A stretch of DNA of 64,000 nt from Burkholderia latens (GCF_001718795.1 NZ_CP013435.1:1116001-1180000), one strand, 5' to 3'; shown: positions 29,674-39,711, counted from the stretch's first letter. Program-made: numbers and translations. The notes: generated by a model not told the origin, from the letters alone.

Positions 29674-30499
29674 CGCGCTGACGTCGACCGAAGACGCGGT
29701 GACGGCCGGCGCGAACGACGCGCCGCTGCCGGCACCGCCCGAACCGCCGCGTCGCAAGGCGCGGCGCGCGACGTCTCGCACGTCCGATTTCCGCGTGACC
29801 GAGCAGCCGGCGTTCGTGCTGCACAGCTATCCGTACCGCGAAACCAGCCTGATCATCGACGTGCTCACGCGCGATCACGGCCGCCTCGCGCTCGTCGCGA
29901 AAGGCGCAAAGCGCCCGCACTCCGCGCTGCGCGGTGTGCTGCAGACGTTCCAGCCGCTGCTGCTGTCGTGGTCGGGCAAATCCGAGGTGCGCACGCTGAC
30001 GGGCGCCGAATGGGTCGGCGGGATGCTGCCGCTCGGCGGCGACGGGCTGTTGTGCGGCTTCTACGCGAACGAGCTGCTGGTGAAATTCTGCGCGCGCGAG
30101 GATCCGCAGCCGCCGCTCTTCAATCATTACGTGCTGACGCTCACGCGCCTTGCGCACGGCGAACCGGCGGTGCAGGTGCTGCGCTCGTTCGAGCGCGTGC
30201 TGCTGCGCGAGACCGGCTACGCGATGGCGCTGACACGCACGGTCGCACGCCGCGCGGTCGAACCCGATCGGAGCTACGTGTTCGATCCCGAGCGCGGCGT
30301 GCGCAACGCGGACGACGACGTGCCGTCGCATTGGCCGGTGATTACCGGACAGACGTTGCTCGACATGGAGCAGGACGATTACCATCGAGCCCAGACGGTC
30401 GCGCAAAGCAAGACGCTCATGCGCTTCCTGCTGAACACCTATCTCGGCGGCACGCCGCTTGCCACGCGTCAGATCCTGATCGACCTGCAAAATCTATGA
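29660..30499 (+). CDS. recO: DNA repair protein RecO
   Basis: RecO helps load RecA onto SSB-coated DNA in the RecFOR pathway. The 279-residue protein has an N-terminal OB fold ([37 protein letters not shown]) and a helical C-terminal domain. No zinc-binding Cys cluster is seen, as in E. coli RecO. About 40 residues at the N-terminus (Ala/Pro/Arg-rich) are extra. The chosen ATG lies inside the end of era; a later start is possible but would lose the gene overlap. Confidence 0.93.
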   Translation: MGTNDALTSTEDAVTAGANDAPLPAPPEPPRRKARRATSRTSDFRVTEQPAFVLHSYPYRETSLIIDVLTRDHGRLALVAKGAKRPHSALRGVLQTFQPLLLSWSGKSEVRTLTGAEWVGGMLPLGGDGLLCGFYANELLVKFCAREDPQPPLFNHYVLTLTRLAHGEPAVQVLRSFERVLLRETGYAMALTRTVARRAVEPDRSYVFDPERGVRNADDDVPSHWPVITGQTLLDMEQDDYHRAQTVAQSKTLMRFLLNTYLGGTPLATRQILIDLQNL

Positions 30500-31272
30500 G
30501 CTTTTTCCTGACAACGCCCACCGTTATTGACCTCGGCGTGAACATCGACCACGTCGCGACGCTGCGCAACGCGCGCGGCACGCGCTATCCCGATCCGATC
30601 CGAGCGGCGCTCGCGGCCGAAGAGGCCGGCGCGGACGCGATCACGCTGCACCTGCGCGAGGACCGTCGTCACATCGTCGACGCAGACGTGCGCAAGCTGC
30701 GTCCGCTGTTGAAGACTCGAATGAACCTCGAATGCGCGGTGACGGCCGAGATGCTCGACATCGCATGCGACGTGCGTCCGCACGACGCGTGCCTCGTGCC
30801 CGAGAAGCGGGAGGAACTGACGACCGAAGGCGGCCTCGACGTCGCGGGCCGCTTCGAGGCCGTGCGCGCCGCATGCAAGCAGCTTGCCGACGCCGGTGTG
30901 CGCGTGTCGCTGTTCATCGATCCCGACGAAACGCAGATCCGCGCCGCACACGAAGCCGGCGCGCCGGTGGTCGAACTGCATACCGGCCGCTACGCCGATG
31001 CGCACGACGAAGCCGAGCAGCAGCGCGAATACGAACGCATCGTCGCCGGCGTGCAGGCCGGCGCGCAACTTGGGCTGAAGGTCAACGCCGGTCACGGTCT
31101 GCATTACACGAACGTGCAGCAGATCGCCGCGATCGACGGCATCGTCGAACTGAACATCGGCCACGCGATCGTCGCGCATGCGATCTTCGCGGGCTGGGAC
31201 AACGCGGTGCGCGAGATGAAGGCGATCATGGTCGCCGCTCGCGTCGCCGCGCTGCACGGCGGAGTTCGATGA
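30496..31272 (+). CDS. pdxJ: Pyridoxine 5'-phosphate synthase
   Basis: PdxJ condenses 1-deoxyxylulose-5-phosphate with 3-amino-2-oxopropyl phosphate to form vitamin B6. The 258-residue TIM-barrel protein begins with [22 protein letters not shown]. It has the [15 protein letters not shown] and [10 protein letters not shown] active-site segments. The ATG overlaps the recO stop (ATGA). Position in the rnc-era-recO-pdxJ-acpS run equals that of E. coli. Confidence 0.97.
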   Translation: MSFFLTTPTVIDLGVNIDHVATLRNARGTRYPDPIRAALAAEEAGADAITLHLREDRRHIVDADVRKLRPLLKTRMNLECAVTAEMLDIACDVRPHDACLVPEKREELTTEGGLDVAGRFEAVRAACKQLADAGVRVSLFIDPDETQIRAAHEAGAPVVELHTGRYADAHDEAEQQREYERIVAGVQAGAQLGLKVNAGHGLHYTNVQQIAAIDGIVELNIGHAIVAHAIFAGWDNAVREMKAIMVAARVAALHGGVR

Positions 31273-31341
31273 CGATGCGTCGCGCGCGCACGCCGATCGA
31301 TCGCGAGCCGGTATCGCCCGTTCATCGCCGCAGGAACTGAC

Positions 31342-31770
31342 ATGGCGATCTACGGTATCGGCACCGACGTCGTTCAGGTGAGCCGCATCGCTGCCGTTCT
31401 CGAGCGCACGGGCGGCCGGTTCGCCGAGAAGGTGCTCGGCCCGGACGAGCTGCGCGTGTTTCACGCGCGCCGCGCGCGCTCCGAGGCACGCGGCATCGCG
31501 TTTCTCGCGACCCGCTTCTCCGCGAAGGAAGCGTTCTCGAAGGCGATCGGTCTCGGCATGCACTGGCCGATGACGTGGCGCGCACTGCAGACCCTCAATC
31601 AGCGCAGCGGTGAGCCGTACGTCGTCGCGTCCGGCGAACTGGCCGGCTGGCTCGCCGCGCGCGGCATTACCGCGCGCGTGACGGTCAGCGACGAACGCGA
31701 CTACGCGGTGTCGTTCGTGATCGCCGAAACCGATGCCGCGCCGCCGGCACCGCCTCCTCTCGTTCCTTGA
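31342..31770 (+). CDS. acpS: Holo-ACP synthase
   Basis: AcpS transfers 4'-phosphopantetheine from CoA to the serine of acyl carrier protein, here the AcpP encoded at 18 kb. The 142-residue protein has the family motifs [14 protein letters not shown] (Asp for magnesium) and [14 protein letters not shown] Pro-rich tail follows. It has an AGGAA ribosome site and lies 69 bases after pdxJ. Confidence 0.96.
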   Translation: MAIYGIGTDVVQVSRIAAVLERTGGRFAEKVLGPDELRVFHARRARSEARGIAFLATRFSAKEAFSKAIGLGMHWPMTWRALQTLNQRSGEPYVVASGELAGWLAARGITARVTVSDERDYAVSFVIAETDAAPPAPPPLVP

Positions 31771-31798
31771 ACCATTCCCTGACGGACTTCCCGATTCG

Positions 31799-32827
31799 AT
31801 GAAAACGACTCCCGGCCCGGTCATGCTCGACGTCGTCGGCACGACGCTGTCGCGCGACGATGCGCGGCGCCTTGCGCATCCGAACACCGGCGGCGTGATC
31901 CTGTTCGCGCGGCATTTCCAGGACCGCGCGCAACTGATCGCGCTGACCGATTCGATCCGCGCGGTGCGCGACGACATCCTGATCGCCGTCGATCACGAAG
32001 GCGGTCGCGTGCAGCGGTTCCGCACCGATGGTTTCACCGTGCTGCCGGCAATGCGCCGGCTGGGCGAGCTGTGGGATCGCGACGTGCTGCTCGCGACCAA
32101 GGTCGCGACCGCGGTCGGCTATATTCTGGCCGCCGAATTGCGTGCGTGCGGATTCGACATGAGCTTCACGCCGGTGCTCGATCTCGACTACGGGCACTCG
32201 AAGGTGATCGGCGATCGTGCGTTCCATCGCGACCCGCGTGTCGTCACGCTGCTCGCGAAAAGCCTGAACCACGGGCTGTCGCTCGCCGGCATGGCCAACT
32301 GCGGCAAGCATTTCCCCGGGCACGGTTTCGCGGAGGCTGACTCGCACGTCGCGCTGCCGACCGACGACCGGCCGCTCGATGCGATCCTCGACCAGGACGT
32401 CGCACCGTACGACTGGCTCGGACTTTCGCTGTCCGCGGTGATTCCCGCTCACGTGATCTACACGCAGGTCGACAAGCGGCCGGCCGGCTTCTCGCGCGTG
32501 TGGCTGCAGGACGTCTTGCGCGGTCGATTGGGCTTTACCGGCGCGATCTTCAGCGACGACCTGTCGATGGAAGCGGCGCGCGAAGGCGGCACACTCACGC
32601 AGGCGGCCGATGCGGCGCTTGCCGCCGGTTGCGACATGGTGCTCGTATGCAACCAGCCGGACGCGGCGGAGGTCGTGCTGAACGAACTGAATGCGCAGGC
32701 GTCGCCCGAGTCGGTGCGGCGCATCAAGCGGATGCGCGCGCGCGGCAAGGCGCTCAAGTGGGACAAGCTGATCGAGCAGCCCGAGTATGTGAGCGCGCAG
32801 GCGCTGTTGAGCAGCGCGCTCGCGTGA
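31799..32827 (+). CDS. nagZ: Beta-N-acetylglucosaminidase NagZ
   Basis: NagZ is a cytoplasmic glycoside hydrolase family 3 enzyme that removes GlcNAc from recycled peptidoglycan fragments. In many bacteria its products induce AmpC beta-lactamase. The 342-residue protein has the family signature CGKHFPGHGFAEADSHVALP, including the catalytic His loop, and the nucleophile Asp in AIFSDDLSMEAA. Start ATG 31799 (MKTTPGPVML) matches the conserved N-terminus; the frame is open upstream through the end of acpS. It follows acpS by 28 bases. Confidence 0.95.
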   Translation: MKTTPGPVMLDVVGTTLSRDDARRLAHPNTGGVILFARHFQDRAQLIALTDSIRAVRDDILIAVDHEGGRVQRFRTDGFTVLPAMRRLGELWDRDVLLATKVATAVGYILAAELRACGFDMSFTPVLDLDYGHSKVIGDRAFHRDPRVVTLLAKSLNHGLSLAGMANCGKHFPGHGFAEADSHVALPTDDRPLDAILDQDVAPYDWLGLSLSAVIPAHVIYTQVDKRPAGFSRVWLQDVLRGRLGFTGAIFSDDLSMEAAREGGTLTQAADAALAAGCDMVLVCNQPDAAEVVLNELNAQASPESVRRIKRMRARGKALKWDKLIEQPEYVSAQALLSSALA

Positions 32828-32885
32828 ACCGGTAGGGCGGCGTAACGTCGCGTCGTTCCAGTCGGCGAAACAGTCGCCGGAAACG

Positions 32886-32912
32886 AAAAGCCGCGCTTTT
32901 GCGCGGCTTTTT
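32886..32912. terminator. Bidirectional terminator between nagZ and the response regulator
   Basis: The stem AAAAGCCGCGC (32886-32896) / GCGCGGCTTTT (32901-32911) has a four-T loop and T-runs on both strands. It separates nagZ from the convergent response-regulator gene. Confidence 0.9.
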
Positions 32913-32992
32913 CATGGGAACGCGAGAGGCTGGCAGTCTATCGCGCAACTAACGGTCGGTCGTCGACAGCGCCCGCAACGAGCGCCGGCCGG

Positions 32993-34378
32993 TCAGTTGA
33001 CCTTCATCCGCTGCAGCTTGTTATACAGCGTCTTCGGGCTGATGCCGAGCAGCGTCGCTGCGCGATGGCGCGTGCCGCCGACCGCGTCGAGCGTTGCGCG
33101 AATCAACAGATCCTCGACGTCGGACAGCGGCGTGCCGACCTTGATCTGCACGCTGCTGCCGTTCAGCGCGGCACCGGCCGCGAAGCTTGCCTCGCCGGCA
33201 CGGAGCGTCTCGATGAAATCGCCGGACGCGTCATACGCGAAGCGCACGCGCTCCTGAAGTTCGCGCACGTTGCCGGGCCATTCGTACGTCAAGCATTCGC
33301 GCACGAAGCCAGGCGCCGCGCGTTTGTCGGTCGTGCTGCGGCCGGTCGCGCGCGCTTCACGGTTCAGTTCGTCGATCAACGCGTCCGCGATCGCGAGCGC
33401 ATCGCCGTCGCGTTCGCGCAGCGGCGGCATCGTAATCGATGCCGCATCGAGGCGCAGCCACAGATCCTCCCGCAGCGTGCCGTTTGCGACCGCCTCGCGG
33501 GCCGGGCGGCGCGTCGCCGCGATCAGCCGGAAGTCGCTCGCGATCGAACTGGTGCCGCCGATGCGCATGAAGTTCTGCGAGTCGAGCGCATGCAGCAACG
33601 CTTCCTGCAACACGAGCGGCAGCGCGGTGATTTCGTCGAGAAACAGCGTGCCGCCGCCGGCCTGTTCGAACAGGCCGGATTCGCGGCGCTCCGCGCCGTC
33701 GAACGCGCCGCGCTCATGGCCGAACAGCACGCTGTCGAGGGAGGCGCCGTGACGGCCGGCCTGCGCGAGCGTCCGGCAGTCGAACGACACGAACGGCCCT
33801 TTACGGCGCCGGCTCAGGTCGTGCAGCGTGCGCGCGGCCAGTTTCTTGCCGGTGCCGGCTTCGCCCGAGAACAGCACGGCCGTTTCGGTGCGCGCGTTGT
33901 GCTCGATCATGTCGTACACGTGCTGCATCGCTTCGCTGCGGCCGACCAGCGCGCCGAAGCGGCCGAGATGGCGCAGCGACGCGCGCAGCGTCTGGACTTC
34001 GTCGATCAGTTCGTACGGCCGAGGAATCCGGGCCAGCAGGCTGCGCAGGCGCGGAATGTTGATCGGCTTCAACAGGTAGTCCCAGATGCCGTGGCGCAGG
34101 CCTTCGATCGCGCTCTCGACCGTCGCGTTGCCCGTCAGCACGATTACCGGCAGCGAACCGTTCGGCTGCTGCTGCGGCAGATGCTGGAGCAGGTCGAACC
34201 CGCTGCCGTCCGGCAGGTTCAGGTCGACGAGGACGACGTCGGGAATCGAGCGGCCGAGCGCCGTGCGCGCCTCGGCGAGCGACGTGGCCGTGTCGACGGA
34301 GAAGCCGTCTGCAGCGAGCAGCGCGGTCAGGCCGGACAGACTGTTGGGATCGTCTTCGACAATCAGGGCGTGTGGCAT
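32993..34378 (-). CDS. NtrC-family response regulator with altered GAFTGA loop
   Basis: A 461-residue response regulator. The receiver domain (1-120) has phospho-acceptor Asp52 (VLVDLNLPDGSG). The AAA+ domain has Walker A GEAGTGKK (172-179) and Walker B LFLDE (245-249). The Fis-type helix-turn-helix HRAATLLGISPKTLYNKLQR lies at the C-terminus. The sigma-54 contact loop reads GAFDGA (224-229) instead of GAFTGA: Asp replaces the threonine that touches sigma-54. The codon is GAC, so this is a real substitution in the given sequence. It may therefore not work as a normal sigma-54 activator. No sensor kinase gene is adjacent. Start ATG 34378 (MPHALIVEDD) is the conserved receiver start. Confidence 0.92.
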   Translation of the reverse strand: MPHALIVEDDPNSLSGLTALLAADGFSVDTATSLAEARTALGRSIPDVVLVDLNLPDGSGFDLLQHLPQQQPNGSLPVIVLTGNATVESAIEGLRHGIWDYLLKPINIPRLRSLLARIPRPYELIDEVQTLRASLRHLGRFGALVGRSEAMQHVYDMIEHNARTETAVLFSGEAGTGKKLAARTLHDLSRRRKGPFVSFDCRTLAQAGRHGASLDSVLFGHERGAFDGAERRESGLFEQAGGGTLFLDEITALPLVLQEALLHALDSQNFMRIGGTSSIASDFRLIAATRRPAREAVANGTLREDLWLRLDAASITMPPLRERDGDALAIADALIDELNREARATGRSTTDKRAAPGFVRECLTYEWPGNVRELQERVRFAYDASGDFIETLRAGEASFAAGAALNGSSVQIKVGTPLSDVEDLLIRATLDAVGGTRHRAATLLGISPKTLYNKLQRMKVN

Positions 34379-34594
34379 GGTGGACGCGAGTCGAGTCAAG
34401 AGAGGCGAGCTGTCGGCCACGGAGCCGGCCGCAGCCGCATGTCAGATTAAAGACTGATTCTATGCCCCGCTGAACGCCTGACGCGCATTATTTCTTCGTC
34501 GCTATAAAACAGTTACCGATGATACAAATTGAATACCTTTAGTGCTGGATTTTGTGTTCGTGACGACACCGAAGCGTGCTGCTGTTGGCGGCGG

Positions 34595-34624
34595 ACAAAC
34601 AAAAAGCGCCCCGAAGGGCGCTTT
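34595..34624 (-). terminator. Terminator after efp with UUCG tetraloop
   Basis: On the minus strand AAAGCGCCC-TTCG-GGGCGCTTT is followed by TTTGTTTGTCC. The C(UUCG)G loop is unusually stable. It lies 24 bases past the efp stop. Confidence 0.9.
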
Positions 34625-34647
34625 GTTCGACACGGAAATCGCAGCGA

Positions 34648-35205
34648 TTACGCGCGGCTGCGGTATTCGTTCGTGCGCGTATCGATTTCGATCTTGTCGC
34701 CGGTATTGCAGAACAGCGGCACTTGCAGTTCGAAACCCGTTGCGAGCTTCGCGTTCTTCAGCACCTTGCCCGACGACGTGTCGCCCTTGACCGCCGGTTC
34801 CGTGTACGTGATCTCGCGGACCAGGATCGTCGGCAGTTCGACGGAGATCGCCTTCTCGTTGTAGAAGACGACTTCGCACGCCATGCCGTCTTCGAGGTAG
34901 TTCAGCGCTTCGCCCATCATTTCCGCTTCGACTTCGTACTGGTTGTAGTCGGCGTCCATGAACACGTACATCGGGTCGGCGAAGTACGAGTACGTCACTT
35001 CCTTGCGGTCGAGCACGACGACGTCGAATTTGTCGTCGGCCTTGTAGACCGATTCCTGGCCTGCGTTCGTCAGCAGGTTCTTCATCTTCATCTTGACGAC
35101 GGCGGCGTTACGGCCCGACTTGTTGTATTCCGTCTTCGCGATGACCCATGCGTCGCTGCCGATCTGCACGACGTTGCCTACGCGGAGTTCCTGTGCGGTC
35201 TTCAT
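34648..35205 (-). CDS. efp: Elongation factor P (Arg32 type)
   Basis: EF-P relieves ribosome stalling at proline runs. The 185-residue protein has the tip loop [10 protein letters not shown], with arginine at position 32 where E. coli has lysine 34. This marks the subfamily activated by rhamnosylation rather than beta-lysylation. The modifying enzyme EarP is encoded next door at 35345-36541, which agrees. ATG 35205 starts [11 protein letters not shown]; the longer upstream frame has no homology. The region 35206-35344 is the leader between earP and efp, and I see no clear promoter in it. Confidence 0.97.
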   Translation of the reverse strand: MKTAQELRVGNVVQIGSDAWVIAKTEYNKSGRNAAVVKMKMKNLLTNAGQESVYKADDKFDVVVLDRKEVTYSYFADPMYVFMDADYNQYEVEAEMMGEALNYLEDGMACEVVFYNEKAISVELPTILVREITYTEPAVKGDTSSGKVLKNAKLATGFELQVPLFCNTGDKIEIDTRTNEYRSRA

Positions 35206-35344
35206 AAAAAACTGTCCTGATCCAATCAAATAAATAGGTGCCTGAGCGTGGCGCAACGGCTGACGGCGCAAGCGGGATGCGTTCCGGCGGGGGCGCCCCG
35301 GGCTCGAATGCGAGCGCTTGCGTGGTCAGCCGTCGGATAACCGC

Positions 35345-36541
35345 TTATTTTAACTGAGATTTTGCGTATTCCGCCAGCTTTCCGGCGAGATCGCCGACGC
35401 TCGCGAGCGCGTCCGCCCAGCGGGCTGCATTCGCGTCGAGCGCTGCACGGTGCTGCAGCAGATCCGGCCAGTCCGGCGTGCCGGCGCCGTTCCAAGCATG
35501 CCAGAAGCGCTCGAGCGCCGCGCGCGGCGCGGCGTCGAGCCCGGCGGACAGGTGCGCGAGCGCGGCGTCGAGCTTGGGCAGGTGCGCATCGTCGGCCTGC
35601 GGGTAGATGTGCCACACGAACGGCTTGCGCGCCCACTGCGCGCGGACGAACGAGTCCTCGCCACGCACGAAATTGACGTCGGCGACCCATAGCAGCGCAT
35701 CGTAGTCGGCCTGCGGGACGAACGCGAGCCCGTACGCGGTGAGGTTTCCGGCCGTCGCGCGCGCACCGGCGCCAAACGACTCAACCCCGAAAAAGCGCGC
35801 GACGGCCGGCGATACGCGACCGGCCGGCACGAGCGCGACGACGGCGGACGCGCCGTCGCGCCATTGCGCGAGCAGCGCGTCCACGGCCGGATTCTCGTAC
35901 GCGAACAGGCTCACGACCGTCGTGCCGCGCGGGGGCGGCGCGCTGCCCGTCGCGCGTTGCCACCACGCGCCGCGTGCGGCCGCGTCGGCTTCGAACGCGA
36001 TGCGGCGCGTGTCGAGATCGCGCTCCTTCAGCACGCCGCCGGTGCCGGCAGACAGCCCGGGGAAGAAGAATGTCTTCAGCAGCGGATAGCGCGGGTGCGG
36101 AGACGGGCGCAGATGGAAATCGGCAACCCAGTCCTCCGCGCTCAGATATTCGAGGTTGATCCATACCGGGCGGCGCGCGCGGCGGGCCATCGCCGCGAGA
36201 TAGGCGCCGGGCAGCTCGCACGCGAACGCTTCGATCACGACATCGGCGATCTCGAGCGCGTCGCCGACTTCCGCATGCCAGTGTTCGACGACGATGCCGT
36301 CGATCGTCTGCCGCGCCGCATCGGGATCGACCCCGGGCTGCAGCCGCGCAAACGTGCGCAGGTCGTCGATGAAGAGGCGCATCTGCCACCCGTGTTCGTG
36401 CGCGAGCTGGCGCGCGAGCCGCCAGCACACGCCGATGTCGCCGAAGTTGTCGATCACGGTGCAGAAAAGGTCGCACGCAATCGGTTCGCCGGGCGAGAGC
36501 GGTGCAGGGCGGGGGACGGAGGCGGGGGCGGTGCTGGGCAT
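35345..36541 (-). CDS. earP: EF-P arginine rhamnosyltransferase EarP
   Basis: EarP transfers rhamnose from dTDP-rhamnose to Arg32 of EF-P. The 398-residue GT-B protein has the family signature VIDNFGDIGVCWRLARQL, with the two catalytic-region aspartates (Asp31 and Asp35). The C-terminal nucleotide-sugar motif is VRGEDSFVRAQWARKPFVWHIYPQ. An N-terminal Pro-rich extension of about 20 residues precedes the first strand, so a later start is possible. It lies directly upstream of efp in the same direction. Confidence 0.95.
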   Translation of the reverse strand: MPSTAPASVPRPAPLSPGEPIACDLFCTVIDNFGDIGVCWRLARQLAHEHGWQMRLFIDDLRTFARLQPGVDPDAARQTIDGIVVEHWHAEVGDALEIADVVIEAFACELPGAYLAAMARRARRPVWINLEYLSAEDWVADFHLRPSPHPRYPLLKTFFFPGLSAGTGGVLKERDLDTRRIAFEADAAARGAWWQRATGSAPPPRGTTVVSLFAYENPAVDALLAQWRDGASAVVALVPAGRVSPAVARFFGVESFGAGARATAGNLTAYGLAFVPQADYDALLWVADVNFVRGEDSFVRAQWARKPFVWHIYPQADDAHLPKLDAALAHLSAGLDAAPRAALERFWHAWNGAGTPDWPDLLQHRAALDANAARWADALASVGDLAGKLAEYAKSQLK

Positions 36542-36617
36542 CGAAGCGGGCCGGTGAATGCTCTAAACTGGCGATTCTAATGGACCCGCTCCGCGCCACA
36601 AGGCGCCCGGATCACGC

Positions 36618-38666
36618 ATGACATCCCCAGAAGCCGCCGACCTCCCGTTCGAACCGAAGAAAATCCTCGCGCAGTTGCCGCACATGCCGGGCGTCTACCG
36701 CTACTACGATGCCGCGGGCGCCGTACTTTACGTCGGCAAGGCGCGCGACCTGAAGAAGCGCGTGTCGAGCTATTTCACGAAGACGCAGCTGTCGCCGCGC
36801 ATCGCGATGATGGTCACGCGCATCGCGCGCATCGAGACGACCGTCACGCGTTCGGAAGCCGAGGCGCTGCTGCTCGAGAACAACCTGATCAAGGCGCTCG
36901 CGCCGCGCTACAACATCCTGTTTCGCGACGACAAGTCGTATCCGTACCTGAAGCTCACCGCGCACCGCTTTCCGCGCATGGCGTACTACCGCGGCTCGGT
37001 CGACAAGCAGAACCAGTATTTCGGGCCTTTCCCGAGCGCGTGGGCCGTGCGCGAGAGCATCCAGATCCTGCAGCGCGTGTTCCAGTTGCGCACGTGCGAG
37101 GACTCGGTGTTCAACAACCGCACGCGGCCGTGCCTGCTGCATCAGATCGGGCGCTGCACGGCGCCGTGCGTCGGTGCGATTTCCGAGGACGATTACGCGG
37201 TCGACGTGTCGAACGCCGCGCGCTTCCTGCTCGGCCGGCAGTCGGAAGTGATGAAGGAGCTCGAGCAGAAGATGCACGCATTCGCGGCCGAGCTGAAGTT
37301 CGAGCAGGCCGCGGCGGTGCGCAACCAGATGAGCTCGCTTGCGACGGTTCTGCACCAGCAGGCGATCGAAGTCGGCAGCGACAGCGACGTCGACGTCCTG
37401 GCGGTCGTCGCGCAGGGCGGACGCGTGTGCGTGAACCTCGCGATGGTGCGCGGCGGCCGGCACCTTGGCGACAAGGCTTATTTCCCGACGCACGTCGAAA
37501 GCGCGCTCACGCTGGCCGAGGGCGGCCTCGGCGACGATGCGGACGCGGCGAATGCAGCGGCGACCTCGGACACGCTCGACGCGAGCACCGCTGCGCTGCC
37601 CGACCAGCCTGCGGAGGAGCCGGCCGCCGCGCGCGACGCCGGCGCATCGATCGAAGCGGAAGTGCTCGACGCGTTCATCGCGCAGCATTATCTCGGCAAC
37701 CGCGTACCGCCCGTGCTGGTCGTGAGCCACGTACCGGCAAGCCGCGACCTGCTCGAGCTGTTGTCCGAGCAGGCCGGCCACAAGGTGTCGCTGGTGCGGC
37801 AGCCGCAAGGGCAGCGGCGCGCATGGCTGACGATGGCCGAACAGAATGCACGGCTCGCGCTCGCGCGGCTGCTGTCCGAACAGGGCTCGCAGCAGGCGCG
37901 CACCCGCGCGCTGGCGGAGACGCTCGGCTTCGAATGCGACGATCTCGCGACGCTGCGCATCGAATGTTTCGACATCAGCCATACGATGGGGGAGGCGACG
38001 CAGGCGTCGTGCGTCGTCTATCACCATCACAAGATGCAGTCGGGCGAGTACCGGCGCTACAACATCACGGGCATCACACCCGGCGACGATTACGCGGCGA
38101 TGCGGCAGGTGCTTACGCGTCGCTACGAGAAGATGGTCGAGCAGGCCGCGCAGGCAGCGGCTGCCGACGACGCGGCGGGCATCGACGGCGAATCGACGCA
38201 CCGGGCCGAAGCATCGAGCCTGCTGCCGAACATCGTGCTGATCGACGGCGGCAAGGGGCAGGTTGAAATCGCTCGCCAGGTTTTCACCGAGCTTGGGCTC
38301 GACACGTCGATGCTGGTCGGCGTCGCGAAGGGCGAGGGTCGCAAGGTCGGGCTGGAGACGCTGGTGTTCGCGGACGGCCGCACGCCGCTCGAACTCGGCA
38401 AGGAGAGCGCCGCGCTGATGCTCGTCGCGCAGATCCGCGACGAGGCGCACCGCTTCGCGATCACCGGAATGCGCGCGAAGCGGGCGAAGGCGCGCCAGAC
38501 GTCGCGGCTCGAGGAGCTCGAAGGCGTCGGCGCGAAGCGCCGGCAGCGGCTGCTGGCGCGGTTCGGCGGGCTGCGCGGCGTCGTCGCGGCCAGCGTCGAG
38601 GAACTGGCGAGCGTCGACGGCATCTCGCATGCGCTCGCCGAGCAGATCTACAAGCAGCTTCATTGA
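36618..38666 (+). CDS. uvrC: Excinuclease ABC subunit C
   Basis: UvrC makes both incisions around DNA lesions in nucleotide excision repair. The 682-residue protein has an N-terminal GIY-YIG nuclease domain ([20 protein letters not shown]), a UVR motif near residue 220, the RNase H-like C-terminal nuclease ([10 protein letters not shown] and LIDGGKGQ) and a helix-hairpin-helix pair at the end. It is about 70 residues longer than E. coli UvrC. The excess is two Ala/Asp/Glu-rich insertions at about residues 300-350 and 507-535, which look like disordered linkers. It is divergent from earP and followed 108 bases later by pgsA. Confidence 0.97.
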   Translation: MTSPEAADLPFEPKKILAQLPHMPGVYRYYDAAGAVLYVGKARDLKKRVSSYFTKTQLSPRIAMMVTRIARIETTVTRSEAEALLLENNLIKALAPRYNILFRDDKSYPYLKLTAHRFPRMAYYRGSVDKQNQYFGPFPSAWAVRESIQILQRVFQLRTCEDSVFNNRTRPCLLHQIGRCTAPCVGAISEDDYAVDVSNAARFLLGRQSEVMKELEQKMHAFAAELKFEQAAAVRNQMSSLATVLHQQAIEVGSDSDVDVLAVVAQGGRVCVNLAMVRGGRHLGDKAYFPTHVESALTLAEGGLGDDADAANAAATSDTLDASTAALPDQPAEEPAAARDAGASIEAEVLDAFIAQHYLGNRVPPVLVVSHVPASRDLLELLSEQAGHKVSLVRQPQGQRRAWLTMAEQNARLALARLLSEQGSQQARTRALAETLGFECDDLATLRIECFDISHTMGEATQASCVVYHHHKMQSGEYRRYNITGITPGDDYAAMRQVLTRRYEKMVEQAAQAAAADDAAGIDGESTHRAEASSLLPNIVLIDGGKGQVEIARQVFTELGLDTSMLVGVAKGEGRKVGLETLVFADGRTPLELGKESAALMLVAQIRDEAHRFAITGMRAKRAKARQTSRLEELEGVGAKRRQRLLARFGGLRGVVAASVEELASVDGISHALAEQIYKQLH

Positions 38667-38774
38667 CGAGGCCGTGCGACCGGCTGCATCTGCCCGCGAG
38701 CCCGCGTTTCCCGCGTTCTTGTGGCAGGCCGGTCGACACGGCACAATTGCGAATCCTTTACTGACCCGCAAGCC

Positions 38775-39362
38775 ATGCCGTTCAATTTCCCGATTTTCCT
38801 GACGTGGGTCCGGATCGTGCTGATCCCGCTCGTCGTCGGCGTGTTCTATCTGCCGGACACGATGATGGGCGGTGCGCACCGCAATCTCGCGGCGGCGGCG
38901 ATCTTCATCCTGGCCGCGCTGACCGACTGGTTCGACGGGTTTCTTGCGAGAAAATGGAACCAGACTTCGTCGTTTGGCGCATTCCTGGATCCGGTCGCGG
39001 ACAAGTTGATGGTAACGGCGGCGTTGCTGATCCTCGTGCAGATTGCGCGGGTGGATGCGGCGATCGCGCTCGTGATTGTCGGCCGCGAGATCGCGATCTC
39101 GGCGCTGCGCGAGTGGATGGCGCAGATCGGTGCGTCGAAGAGCGTCGCGGTGAACCAGCTCGGCAAGTTCAAGACCGCGTGCCAGATGGTCGCGATCCCG
39201 ATGCTGCTGTACTACGGCCCGTTGCCGCTCGGCATCGCGACGATCGACACGCGCGTGTGGGGCGAATGGCTGATGTATCTCGCGGCGGTGCTGACGATCT
39301 GGTCGATGCTGTACTACATGAAGCTCGCATGGCCGCAGATTCGTGAGCGCGGCGGCGCATGA
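38775..39362 (+). CDS. pgsA: Phosphatidylglycerophosphate synthase
   Basis: PgsA makes phosphatidylglycerol phosphate from CDP-diacylglycerol in the inner membrane. The 195-residue protein has the CDP-alcohol phosphatidyltransferase motif D-x2-DG-x2-AR-x8-G-x3-D-x3-D in DWFDGFLARKWNQ...FGAFLDPVAD, plus four or five hydrophobic helices. ATG 38775 (MPFNFPIFLTWVRI) is the conserved start. The uvrC-pgsA-tRNA-Gly order is also seen in other proteobacteria. Confidence 0.96.
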   Translation: MPFNFPIFLTWVRIVLIPLVVGVFYLPDTMMGGAHRNLAAAAIFILAALTDWFDGFLARKWNQTSSFGAFLDPVADKLMVTAALLILVQIARVDAAIALVIVGREIAISALREWMAQIGASKSVAVNQLGKFKTACQMVAIPMLLYYGPLPLGIATIDTRVWGEWLMYLAAVLTIWSMLYYMKLAWPQIRERGGA

Positions 39363-39417
39363 TCGTCGTCAGGGCAGCAGGCGGCGCAGGTTTTTGGAAA
39401 AAGGGCTGGAAAAGCCC

Positions 39418-39446
39418 TTGACATACGAATGTGCCTTCGACATAAT
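39418..39446 (+). promoter_or_regulatory. Strong sigma-70 promoter for the tRNA cluster
   Basis: A perfect TTGACA (39418-39423) and CATAAT (39441-39446) are separated by 17 bases. Transcription would start near 39453, about 54 bases before the first tRNA-Gly. A stem AAGGGCT (39401-39407) / AGCCCTT (39413-39419) ends in the -35 box and may close the pgsA transcript. Confidence 0.85.
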
Positions 39447-39506
39447 CTCGCTTCTCCGCTGCACGACGAAGTGAGTGTGTGGCGGGGAAGTAGCAGTGCA
39501 GCATAT

Positions 39507-39582
39507 GCGGGAGTAGCTCAGTTGGTAGAGCGCAACCTTGCCAAGGTTGAGGTCGCGAGTTCGAGACTCGTCTCCCGCTCCA
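39507..39582 (+). tRNA. tRNA-Gly (GCC), copy 1
   Basis: A 76-base cloverleaf with encoded CCA. The acceptor is GCGGGAG/CTCCCGC, the D-arm GCTC...GAGC, the anticodon arm CAACC-TTGCCAA-GGTTG with anticodon GCC, and the T-loop TTCGAGA. All stems pair, with one G-U in the T-stem. Confidence 0.98.
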
Positions 39583-39635
39583 GATTTTTTCTGGCAGCGT
39601 GTTGAGCGGCAAAGCGCTGCAGATGCAGGACCCAT

Positions 39636-39711
39636 GCGGGAGTAGCTCAGTTGGTAGAGCGCAACCTTGCCAAGGTTGAGGTCGCGAGTTCGAGACTCGT
39701 CTCCCGCTCCA
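39636..39711 (+). tRNA. tRNA-Gly (GCC), copy 2
   Basis: Identical 76-base sequence to copy 1, anticodon GCC, CCA encoded. It lies 53 bases downstream of copy 1. Confidence 0.98.

Noticed and set aside
36612..38879. Open frame of 755 codons antisense to uvrC
   Set aside because: Shadow frame; uvrC motifs on the other strand are unambiguous.
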